Source: Priapulus caudatus (Eukaryota; Priapulida; Priapulimorpha; Priapulimorphida; Priapulidae). Taken from it: a DNA stretch of 58,259 nucleotides. Shown piece after piece: positions 1 through 11,800 of the stretch. Position numbers and translations under genes: made by a program. The DNA lies in contig NW_014577838.1 of the NCBI RefSeq assembly GCF_000485595.1, positions 75,690 through 133,948 of the forward strand, read 5' to 3'. The notes under the pieces are model-generated. The model ran no database searches, was not told the origin of the DNA, and saw nothing but the letters and a program-made list of their open reading frames with translations. Within the stretch, counting starts at the first letter, position 1, and every line of letters begins with the position of its first letter.

Positions 1-129
1 TCTCACCGGATCCACGATTAGTGCGAGCGTGCGGGTGGGGGTGGACTGTGGTTGCCCCTTAGCCTGTGGTTGCGTGTTTGTAAGTCTACAGCCAGCGCAC
101 CTAGCGGAAGTGAACTGAAACGTGCATGG

Positions 130-235
130 TAACACACAAACACACAAACCAACACTCAAAGACACGCCGGTGAAAACATAACCTCCGCCAAGCTCCTGGC
201 GGAGGTAGATATATGTGTTTGTGTGTGTCAAAAGA
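130..235. repeat. Short repeat fragment with a CCTCCGCC hairpin
   Basis: The stretch contains the hairpin CCTCCGCC-AAGCTCCT-GGCGGAGG (about 182-207), flanked by ACACAAAC on one side and GTTTGTGTGTGT on the other, so the whole is roughly an inverted repeat. It looks like a short dispersed element. I cannot name the family. Confidence 0.35.
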
Positions 236-282
236 ACGATAATTTTCTTGAAACTGCTCGAGAGTATATACTTACAACTAAA

Positions 283-784
283 TTAAAGCCCCACTATGCG
301 CATCCAAACGCTAATTTCTCCAGTACTAGACTAGCAAATACTTTGTGTCATGCATAATCATACTACCTTATGACAAAATAAACTCTAGTTCCTCCCATTT
401 CACTGCGCGTTGTCTTATAAAAGGCATTTGAAAATACCTCCAATGTTGTTCAAACTCTCCGATGTTGTTGACACTTTCGCGTTGCTCTGCCAGACAACCG
501 CACAGCGGTGCTGCGGTACAGCGGTACGGGTGTAGCAAAGATAAAAAAAAAAGGTGACGTCACCTAACCGATTCTTGGCGAAATTGTTTGGCAAACAATT
601 TAGCGTTGGCGCCAGATTACCAGATTTCGCACCTTTTTCTTGTGGGTTTTATGCAAACGCACAGTGAAATGGGAGAAACTAGAGTTTATTTTGCCATAAG
701 GTAGTGTGATTATGCTTGACACAAAGTATTTGCTAGTCTAGTACTGGATAAATTAGCGTTTGGATGCGCATAGTGCGGCTTTAA
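283..784. mobile_element. MITE with 126-bp terminal inverted repeats in TTAA sites
   Basis: The two ends, 283-408 and 659-784, are near-identical inverted repeats starting TTAAAGCC(C/G)CACTATGCGC. Both outermost tetranucleotides are TTAA, the target duplicated by piggyBac-type transposases. The 250-bp middle has no coding potential, so this is a non-autonomous element. Assignment to piggyBac rests on TTAA alone. Confidence 0.7.
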
Positions 785-2700
785 TGTAAAAATTATTATT
801 TGAAATTAATATAGAAACAGAAATTTCCATTTTTAACAGTTATTAGACACACCTCCCGAATTTCTTTCTTGTAATCAGTTTCGTTCTATTCCGCATTGTT
901 GTTTTTTTATAACATTTTTGTTGGCCGTACACCTTTGGTGCTTAGCATATTTTTCGCACTCAGTTGAGTACAGACACAAGATTCATAGTAATATGATTTC
1001 TTCGCAATAAAACTACAGTAAGCAACGAGTAATTGCTGAAATAACCGTGAAAAGGGGGGGGGGATATAATTGAGGAACGTTGTAACTGAGATAGTGGCAT
1101 GTTTTGCACCCCCATTGCATGACCCCACTCAGAAATGAGATGTCGCTACCCTTGCTACGTGCTCCTTTGCTCCACATACCGCGAGGGTCATAGCACCCTA
1201 GTAATATATAGTACGTAAATAGTATACGAGTACGAACACGTATACGTACATATACATATATAATATAGTAACAAATACGTTTTCATTAGCCTGTGATAGC
1301 GCTTATGCGAAGCCAACTATAACAAACTAGGAAAAGTGACTACGTGCTGCCACCTATAGTGACAACTAGTAGTCTACGATGCAGATATGGTATTTTAGAT
1401 AAGGCTGACAATGTCTATGACCATACTCTATGCCAAAAAACTGGTGATTCTGAAATCTCAGTCTTCTCGAGAAAGGTAAAATTGGCAGATTTTTAATTGG
1501 ACGGTATTGTATCTAATAAGCTTCTGAATTCTTTACCATACGATATTACGACAGACGTCTGGCAAAGAATAAATTAATCTAATCGGTTCCTCAAACCCAC
1601 GCACTTAATTTTTTCGTGGGAAATGTGATGCATATATATGCAAAAAGTAATGGAAAACTTCACGCATATTTGTGTATTTTATGTTTTAGATGGCTTCGCG
1701 CAGGCATGATCCATCTCTCCTGTGTGGGCGTCCATAATATGTACGTACATCATGTATAACTATATTATAATGATTACCTATACATCAATATGTGTGTGTG
1801 TGTGTGTGTGTGCGTGCGTGCGTACGTGCGTGTGTGCAAGTGTCTGCTCATTGGCGTGGTCCTAAGAACATAATTAACACTGATATAATATCAGGAGTGA
1901 ATGAAAAACCTGCACTCGATTCTGATATGATCAGAATTGAGAGTCATAATATAGAATCTGAAGAGTTATAGCATGACTCGCTGGAAACATGTTAAATTGA
2001 ACATTCACATGCTGAGTCTTATGATTTATTACGTAAAACTAAATACAAATTAAAAATAAAACTAATATTAATAAATAATACGTTTGTTCACTTCTGATAA
2101 ACTCTGATGATCGAGTGATTATTATCCTCCAGATACTCCAAGAGTCCATAATAGAAATGATTTCCTATTTATATGGACCTTATATAATTGATTGTGACCG
2201 ACGCTCCTAGTAATATCAGAAGTGAGTGATTTGTTTATCTTCAATTTTGCGCTCTGACATGGTTCTCTACGAACGTAGCATTGCGGGAATGTTTTGGGTT
2301 GGTTGCGTCATACATGTGTTCACTGTTGTGTAGGTATATCCATGGTATCAAGAGCATATAAAGAAGCCGTCTTTATAATTATGCTATTGATGGTATATCT
2401 ATGGTTGCGTGAATAACGTTCCAGGAGCGTGGTACACTATAATGGTCTATAACATTATTTACAGTCAACAACATTCGGAAAACGTCATCCTTGACATTTT
2501 ATTGCTATAATCATAGATATAATATATCACACATGTGTTTGTATAATCTATGCTATAAAGTATAATATTATAAAATATAACGATCAACATCGTCGCCGGT
2601 TCTCACGCCGGTTCCACGGTAACGTCGTAACGTCACCGCCTACAATGCTATAGACCAGACCCACGTCTTTGAGTGGCGCATTTAGTGAGCGTGACTGAAG
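785..2700. other. Intergenic DNA without recognisable genes
   Basis: AT-rich sequence with a (GT)n/(GC)n microsatellite near 1793-1835 and no open frame with coding character. I see no gene in this stretch. Confidence 0.5.
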
Positions 2701-2739
2701 GGCTACGTTCCTATCTACTAGAACGGAATACTATTACCA

Positions 2740-2760
2740 AAGATGGCGGCAGTGTATAAA
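2740..2760 (+). promoter_or_regulatory. YY1/TISU-like motif plus TATA box upstream of TMEM62
   Basis: AAAGATGGCGGC at about 2739-2750 matches the YY1 core and 11 of 12 positions of the TISU initiator consensus. TATAAA follows at 2755-2760, 76 bases before the TMEM62 start codon. The ATG inside the motif (2743) opens a 13-codon upstream frame that stops at 2784. Whether the motif acts as a promoter element or as an upstream initiator cannot be told from sequence. Confidence 0.45.
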
Positions 2761-2835
2761 TGTTGTTATTTTGTGATTTCTTGATTGATCCGATTACAAC
2801 ACTTGTTAAAAAGCGATTAGATACTGGATAGCTAG

Positions 2836-5800
2836 ATGGCATCATGCGCTACTACTAGATTAATAAAAATGCTATTTGTAATACTTATTGGAACTTTCGC
2901 TTGGTTAGCTGCAACCCTAGCAAACAATTATGTTGTCGAATTTCATGATACTTCAATACCTGACCACTCGACACAGCAGAAATTCAATGTTCGTGTGAAT
3001 AACCCGTCAACATATTCACTTGGTGCCTCCACCAAAAACATGATGTGGTTCATCCAGGTAAACAAAAATGATAACGAACCCCAGCGGGTTGCTAATAGTA
3101 ATAGTAGTAATACCTATTCTATATACTAATTTAGTAATTACTATAGCTGAGAGGGTCTATGTCCCCCAGGGTACTGCCGGAACGTACCCTGGTACTAGCT
3201 CTAGTACTATCTAATATGCCGGACCGTACCTTGCCTACTCCACTAACGAGTCTAGGGAGTCGCCTACGCCTACTCCCTAACCCTAACCCTAACCTTAATC
3301 ATAGTGACTCCAGTCTCCATATCACTATCAGATAGTCACCAGGGTTCAAGGATAGAGATGATGTCCAGTACGGTGATTGGATAGGATGATGTTAGTTGAT
3401 AAGATAGGACTGGACATCTTATCTATCCCTGAAAAAGGATAGAGATGATGTCCAGTACGGTGATTGGATAGGATGATGTTAGTTGATAAGATAGGACTGG
3501 ACATCTTCTCTATCCCTGAGCCGTTACGAGGGTACGTTCCGGTATACCGGACCGTACCCAGGGTACGTTCCGGCAGTACCCAGGGGGACATAGACCCTAT
3601 ATGAGTAGTTTACATTAATTGACGTATTAACTAAATTAGTAAATTAGCCGTTTCAGGTAGTTAGTTGACAAATTGTAACCAAATGCTGACCAAATGTAGA
3701 TTCAGAAAAGCATAAAAATGTTTAAAACTGGTTAGTAACAATGTATTCAAAAAACGAGATCTACAATCTATAATTATACAAAACAAAAAAATATATACAA
3801 AAGTAGAAGGTGTACATAGTAATAATCACTGCACATCCCTGGTCGGTATTACCCTGAGGCCTGAACATATATTTTTTTTATGCATACTAACGTTTTATAT
3901 TTACAATTGTGTCCATGCTATAGTATTAGTAGGGACAGTGATTTTCCGTTTAAAAAAATTGCCTTTTCCGTTTAGGAAAATCATGAATTCCGTTTCAAAG
4001 TAAAGAAAAAATGGAAATTCTGTTTTGCCATCCTTTGAAAGAACCTTTAGGGTAATGTGTTAATAATAAAATCGTCGTAATTATAAGTCATTTCGCTCTG
4101 AAACTTGCCTGAATGTAAACTATATCATTTCCAATGCTATTGTCGACTTTTTTGTAATTTTATTGAAATTTCCATGTAATATGTTCAAATTACGTTTTTT
4201 GCGTTTTTACGTTTGAAAACATCTTTTCCATTTCCAATGGCCGTTTCCGTGTTTTCCGTCCGTTTTCCTCAATCGCGGAAAATCACTGTCTCTACTATAG
4301 TTTTGAACCATGTTAGTTGTTGACTCACTGCATATCAGTATTTTCATGTGTGGGTACATGTAATTTTTATTAGGTTTCAGACTTGCACTTCAGTATTTTC
4401 CATGATGAAACAGGTGAGCGACCACGTGACTTCATGGCTTTCTGCAATGAGAATGTAGATATCATAAGCCCAGCTGTTATGCTACTAACAGGTAATGATA
4501 TATAATAAATAAATGCTTTCACAGTACTCTGTGTAAAACAGCTTAGAATATATATAGCAATCCGAATATCTGGAAAATGGCAGTAGCATAGCTGAAGGGT
4601 GTGGGTGCTGGGTATACACTATTTAAAATGTTTTGCATTATTTTGAATCCACCTGATACCCTGAATAAGCGAGTTCGTAGTTAGCTAAGGGGTTGTGTGA
4701 CGTCACAGGTCACTGGGTCATTAGTGACAAAAATCGGCGAAATCTCGAGTGCGGCGTGAGCTCTCGGTTCAGTACATATATATTATCTGATATTATGTAC
4801 ATGTATTCTGTGTACGTGCACACGCATGCACGCCCTCACGTGTACGTGCACACGCGAAGACTCACTGTAGCATTACAACGACACAGGTGCATGCGTATAT
4901 GTACTGTGTGGCCGAAATACGAAATGTTTTTCACAAATGACCTAACCCAGAAGAGTTCGTGGCAAAGTTCGCACACGCACAGACTGTAATCACGAACTCG
5001 CTTATATACATGTACAAGTACGTTCATATACTGATTTTGTTTAAATTTTATTTTTAATGAAATTATACAGCTTGTTCAACATGCAGTATTAGTTAGTTGG
5101 TATGTAGAGTGAGAAATTAACGCAAGTCCGGAGTCAAATACTCCCTGATTTACTGTCGGACTCCCTGGTTTGACATATATCCAGGAGTCCGTGTGGCTCC
5201 ATGAAAATTCTGCTATACTGATTGGTCATTCCAGAGCATGGCCTCCCGGAATTAGCATATTTTTTCAGTAAATGTCCAAAGAAAATTTGGCAGACGTGCA
5301 ACTGCATGAATCTTCAAAATAAGCAGATGCTTATTGCTAATAGCACAGTATTAGTTTAGTTTTGAACTTCAGACTGCGGAATCCCTCATTTTGCTGCGGA
5401 CTCCCTCTTTTTGAGGGCCTGTTGGATTCCCTTGTTCAAAAGTTAATTTCTACCCCTGGTATGGCTGAGATGCTCTCAGTATGTTGCATCTGTTTATGAG
5501 CGTATTTAAAGCGTAGATGACCAACTTGAAAAAAAGATAACAGACTTGTGACATTAGTCACATTTGCCTAATGATATATCACAAAATTAAACCTACATAT
5601 CTACTAACAATGTGGCAGTGGAAATAGATCCATGCTTACGTACCTATGTTAATCATTTTGAATATACCTTTACCTGATAATTAATACATTTAAATATGCA
5701 TTACCTTTTAGCAAGTTTCTGTTACAAAGGTGGTTATAGTAAAATGTTTGCATTTGATCAAATCTCTTTCTGTTGTCTAGGTTATGTTTTATTCTTGTAG

Positions 5801-8800
5801 GTGATATTGTAGATGCCAAAGGTCAGTTGAACATTGGCTCGCAGCAGTATGTAGAAGAGTGGAAGATGTATGGAAATATTCTGAACAGCAGTAATGTTCT
5901 TCAAAAAACCAAGGTTTTAGACATCAGAGGCAACCATGGTAATATTAATCACTAATATGTTGGCAATAATATAGTCCCATTTTACTCCCAGAGTCATTTT
6001 TAGGCTTTGCCATTTCCCGAGTGCACTTTCTATGATACAATATATTCCATGTTTACATGTGTGTATGTGTGTGCATGCATGTGTAATTTTATCAGGAATT
6101 TTTGCACCATAATTCTGTTAATAAAAAAAAAAATTCAATCTTGGCAGTTATTTCATCATTTCTAATCAAATTGGATATGTATTAATCAACTAAATGTATT
6201 CATGGTTTTCAGATTCATTCAATGTACCTACACATGAAGATCAGGAGAATTATTTCAGGTAATTATTATTGCTAATTTCTCAACCCCTTTATTGTATTGT
6301 TTATATTGTGTATATGTGTTTACATTCAATTAAATATTAATTTAATTGTTGCTTAATTAGCCCCTACTTGGTTATGGCATGTGTACATTTAGGTATAAAT
6401 TAAATAAATGTCTCAAATGATGTGAATTTAGGAAATATTCTGCACAAGGCCAACAAGGGAATCTTCACTCATACCATTACATACACAAGGATGGCGATGC
6501 TGAGTATTCCTTTATAGCTGCAGATGCAACCTTGTTGCCTGGACCAAAACGGCCCTTCAATTTCTTTGGTTATTTTCAAGAGGTAGGTATATAAGTTAGA
6601 CTTGATCTCTTCAATTTTATGCTGCTTTCTTAAAAATTGTATTTAACTCATTTTAATATAATAGAGATTTAGTTATTCCTCTAAAATAGTGTAGTATAAG
6701 TAGTTACTACAACTGAACAAAAGCTGTATCGAAACTATTTTTGTACACAGGAAGAAATGACATTGCTAGAAAAATTTGCAGAGGAGAGTCTTTCTAGTAG
6801 TGGAACAGTGTGGTTTGGGCACTACCCAACCTCAATTATGTTTGCTCCTTCTCGATTCAGGCATGTTATGAGGTAAAGTACTAGTGATCGTTAAACGACA
6901 CTGTCAGATAAATATTGTTTTATAGTGTGGTTATATCATGCTTTATAAATAAGGATGATTCCAAAATGCTTAAACCTATACTTGTCAGTTGTCTAAATTG
7001 CTCCACGTCCACGTAGCAACTATTTGACACGTAAAACTACAGTGTAATCTGTGCCTGGTGTACCAGAGTGGTCAAAGAGCAGATCTCTGAACCCTTTTTA
7101 ACTTGTAGGTTAAAACAGTACTGCCTTTGTGTTTTATAATTTGGGTCGGGGATTATGTCAAAAAACTGTCCCACTTTATAATTGGGTACCATATGTCGAA
7201 ATTCAGTGTTTGAAATGGTTTTCCAGGCTAGTGTGATGGACCCACCATGTCAATGTAAATTATCTGCATTGATTCAGATTAATTAATCAGTTATTGTGGT
7301 TTTAACTCTTTTATAAACAACAATGCAAACTCAGTAAATAGCTTCGTACAATTTCATGGAGCACGATGTGTATTCTGTTTTAACACAAAAGAAGTGTTTG
7401 TGTTATGTTTGATACTTGTTTGTAGGTCAGGCTTGGCCTACATGTGTGGACATCTTCATACATTGGGAGGAATTATCGATAGGATGTATGCTTTTCAAAA
7501 GACTGGAAACCTAGAACTAGAGTTAGCAGACTGGAAAGACAATAGAAGGTATAGCTTTGTATAAAAAATTTAAATTATTGCATTTTAATAATTTTATATT
7601 ACTCTGTAAAAATATTCCACATGTACACATATTCAAGTGTTGTATCACAGGTTGCATTTTCCTTTGTCTGATTGTTGATATCAGTGACACTGACTTCATT
7701 GATTCTAGATTCTTGCTTTCTTCACTGATTTCTTTGCTGTGTTTACACGTTCTCACAGGTATAGAGTTGTGGCAATTGACCATGGATTGCTGTCATTTGT
7801 TGATGCGCAATTTAGAAAGTGGCCGATTATTCTTATCACCAACCCTAAAGATGCAATGTTTGAGATGCCATACCATGAGCCTCTAGAGAGTATGCTGAAT
7901 TCCACTCATATCAGGTACCCGTGGCTAGACTGCCCATTATCAATAATCGTTCGATTGTGCCAATTCAAGCTGGGACGTTTTTTTATCAATATGTGGAAGC
8001 TATATGCATTCATTTCTCTTGAAAGTGTTTTGGTTTTGATTATGCACAAATCTTTTCTTAACAACACACTTTTATTGGACTAAATGCCATTTAGGAAAGT
8101 TTTTATAACAAATCAGGTGTTATGGTAAAATGCAAAACACTGATTGATCTCACTCAACTCAATCCACTTTCAATTGATCGTGATTCAGTAAATTTGCACT
8201 GGATTTACAAATTCCTAAAGCGATCCTGTTGTCATGCACACTGGTATATTGAAAGCTCATGGTTATGTCTATTTTGTGATAGGATATTGGTGTTTTCTCC
8301 GGGTGCTGTCAAAGCAGTGAAAGTGCGCATTGACAACGATCAGTGGAAGGACACTGTGCATGTCAGCGGACCTCTGTATGTTCTGGCGTGGGACCCCAGA
8401 AAATTCAGCACTGGTGTTCACACCATACACGCAACTGCTGAGGTGCAATATAGATTTCTGCTATTGTATTGCTATGGAATTTTGTCGAGCATTTTTCGTT
8501 TTCATCGAACTAGTTTCGTGTGATCTAGTGTGCCTACCAAAACCTAGTTGATTCTTAAAGTCCGATTATTTTGCCTAAAATACGTGATGTGTATTAAGAT
8601 CACGTCCGTAGATGAGAGCACTGAGTGAGAAATCACAGTGCCCATAAGTGAATAGTCCAAGCTCACAATTACTCATGCTCATAAGCTCACATATAACGAA
8701 AAAAAAAGTGAACTAAACAGTGATTTCCTTGCCTCAAAGGGCTATTGTGAGTAGTGTCTCTACCCTAGTATTAGTAACACCTAAGTTTCGATCAGTTTTC

Positions 8801-11800
8801 ATTCCTCATTTTAGAAATGTTTATCAAAATAATTTTTAGGTCCTGTCCTTGCTGTGCTGACCATGATAATGTGATGACCAAACAATCTTCTATTAATTTC
8901 GAACTGACAAAGTAGGGAACGTTTATCCAAACTCGTGTTCTGTTGAGTGTCATATTACATTATGTTTTAGGATGAAGAAGGCTATCATGGCAGCATCTCG
9001 CAGCAATTTTCTTTAAGTGGCAGTCCTGTACAACAGCTTAGCTTGCTGGCACGCCTGCTGCTGATGACAAATATATGCACACTCGTAAGTAACATGGAAA
9101 TAATTGTAATGCATTTTTATTAGAATGAATTTAACGTAAAAACATTATTTTTCGATTTTGATTTTTCTTTACAACCCGGTCATGTAGCTGAGCTAGTTAT
9201 TTAATCTTCTTTGTTTGCATTTTACATTATTTGTCACCAACTGGATTTTGTGTGGTTTTGTCGTGTGATTGTGCTGCTGTTCAGCATGTAAGCATCCGTC
9301 AGGAATTGTCATGAAAGCAGTGGTTGCTTACTAACGAGAACACTTTAATAATTTCTCTTTATTAATATTGCATTTCCAAGGTTGGGTATGGGTACATATA
9401 TATGTATATATAAGATAAAGCTTTATCGGTTATCAAGTAAACTGTAAAATGTTATTACACCTGAATCCTGATGGGTGTAGGTAAAATAGACTCTTCTGAA
9501 TAAAGCCATAGTGTTGAGTGTCAAGTCTATCTATTTGTATTGTTTAGTAAGGAGCATTAATATATGGTGTTGATTTTCATTCTGATAGCTACAATCAGTG
9601 TTTGCTGTTCTACTTGGACTTACTGTGATTCCTCTGACAGTTCTAAAGTTCTACAGACCACGCCCTCAATGTAAGTATTACAGATATGAACAGAGCAATG
9701 TCTGGTTTACCCAAAATTAGTAGTAAATAAAATGTATTTTATGAAAAGTATAAACATTATTTTGATGGCATGCTTGTTGGTGGCAGAACAATAGAAATAT
9801 TTTTTGATGAAGAGGGCAATACTTGTTTTTGCACTATAAGGGGAAAATGTAAATACTGTATGATAACAACAATGTAAGACTACAAAACTAACCTCAATTA
9901 TGTACATTAAAATGCTGTAATGTGTTCATGATTTTTCCTCCTACATAGTTTTGTTCTAATTATTGCATGAACTTTGTGCTTCAGAAAACGTTTGAAATCT
10001 AAAGAGAGCTGCATTTTTACTGAATATATTTAATGTTGTTTCCTTCATGTTGCAGTTAATTATGGTTGTTCTCCCATATCATGGGTAAAAGTGTTGCTAT
10101 GGAGACTGCATTTGCTTGCCAGTGTGAACGAACTGTTTTACCCATTGGTGCTCTCTGCAGTTTTCCTTACAGCAGGTAATTAACAGTTTTGGAATCGCTT
10201 TGTAAAGATACATCTAAAGGTATAGTTGTATGGTAATGCTACATGCATGGTAATTGAAATTCTCAGTGGTACACTAAAACACGTGTTCCTCCTATCATGT
10301 GTAGACACGCCAATCTGTGTAAACTGCTTTAATTTCACGATAATATGTGTACATCACATGCTTGCAAAATGATTTATAGTAGTGAATGAGATTGATTTTA
10401 TGGAAATAAAGAGCAAATTTTTTTATTATCGTGTAAATAATTACACATCTTATTGTTTTGTTATGACAATACACAGGTCCATTCTTTGTTGGAGAAGCGA
10501 TGGATGGCCATATAGCTGTGTTCTTTGTGTGGGGTATATACATCAAAGGATCTTATCTACCGGGAGATGTAACATTCACATATGGAATCGCACATGTAAG
10601 TATTTGTCAGATTTTTATAAACAACACATTAACCTTGATTGGAGGTATATACTAGATGTAACCTATTTATCTTGGAGGCAGTGTGATTAGTATTCCCTTT
10701 ATATACCTGTTTTCCTTCTACACTAATCTGCTTCATCCTGCTTCATCCTGCTTCGTCGTTGCATCTCATTTGAATGTTTCTGGACCATTCTGCCTGTTGA
10801 GAAAATGAGCTACATATACCCTCATTCCTTTAAAGGAACAGTAGCCTCTAGGTTCTAGGGTTATTTTCAGCTAATTTAGGTTATAATTGCATGTATGGCT
10901 GTGTGTATGTGTCTGTATGGCTGTGTGTATGTGTATGTATGGCTGTGTGTATGTGTGTATGTCTGTATGGCTGTGTGTATGTGTGTATGTATGTCTGTCT
11001 GCCCGCGTTTGTGTGTGATTATGTGTGCGTGTGTGTGTGCGCGCACGTGTTCGTGCATGTGTACGTACGTCTGTATGTCTGCGTGTACGTACGTGTGTAT
11101 GTCTGTATGACTGTATATATGTGTGTATGCCACGCTGCGTATGACTGAAGGCAGCCACAAGTGGCTGCAGCATGTTACCTGCAGCATTGTACCTTTAGTG
11201 TGCTTTGATTCTCATGGGCGCACGAATATTTTAACATACTCGCAGACCCCTGGAGTCTATTCAAGTTCGCTTCAAGCTGTGACTCGAACCACACTCGGTT
11301 TTCTTAACCCTTTCGATTGAATTAGAACGCTGTACCCTGTATTAACTGGACCCGGCTTAGTACGTGGTTTCACACTCCCCGCATAACCGATCGAAAAACA
11401 ACAGCCACTTGTCAGCAAAAAGTGGCGCTAGCATTACCGGTCGTTTCATAGCCTCGCTCAGTTTTGTAGAATAAATCGTTACGTGTGGCGATGGCGCGTA
11501 AGAATGTCAGTCTCTACGCGAGATCGGATTCAATACTCGTTTCAAATGCGCGATGGAGTCCATAATAGAAATGGATTCTATTATGGATTCTTGATTTAAA
11601 TTTAATGTCTCTCGGTGGCAGGTATCGACATTACTGCTACTGCTACGGCTGAGAGCGTCTATGTCCCCCAGCGTACTGCCAGAACGTACCCTGGTACTAT
11701 CTAATATGCCGGAACGTACCTCGCCTACTCCACTAACGAGTCTAGGGAGTCGCCTACTACTACTCCCTAACCCTAACCATATCAGATAGTTACCAGGGTA

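Noticed and set aside
10871-11187. Histidine/threonine-rich and cysteine/valine-rich frames of 70-103 codons
   Set aside because: Produced by the TG/TATG microsatellite on both strands.
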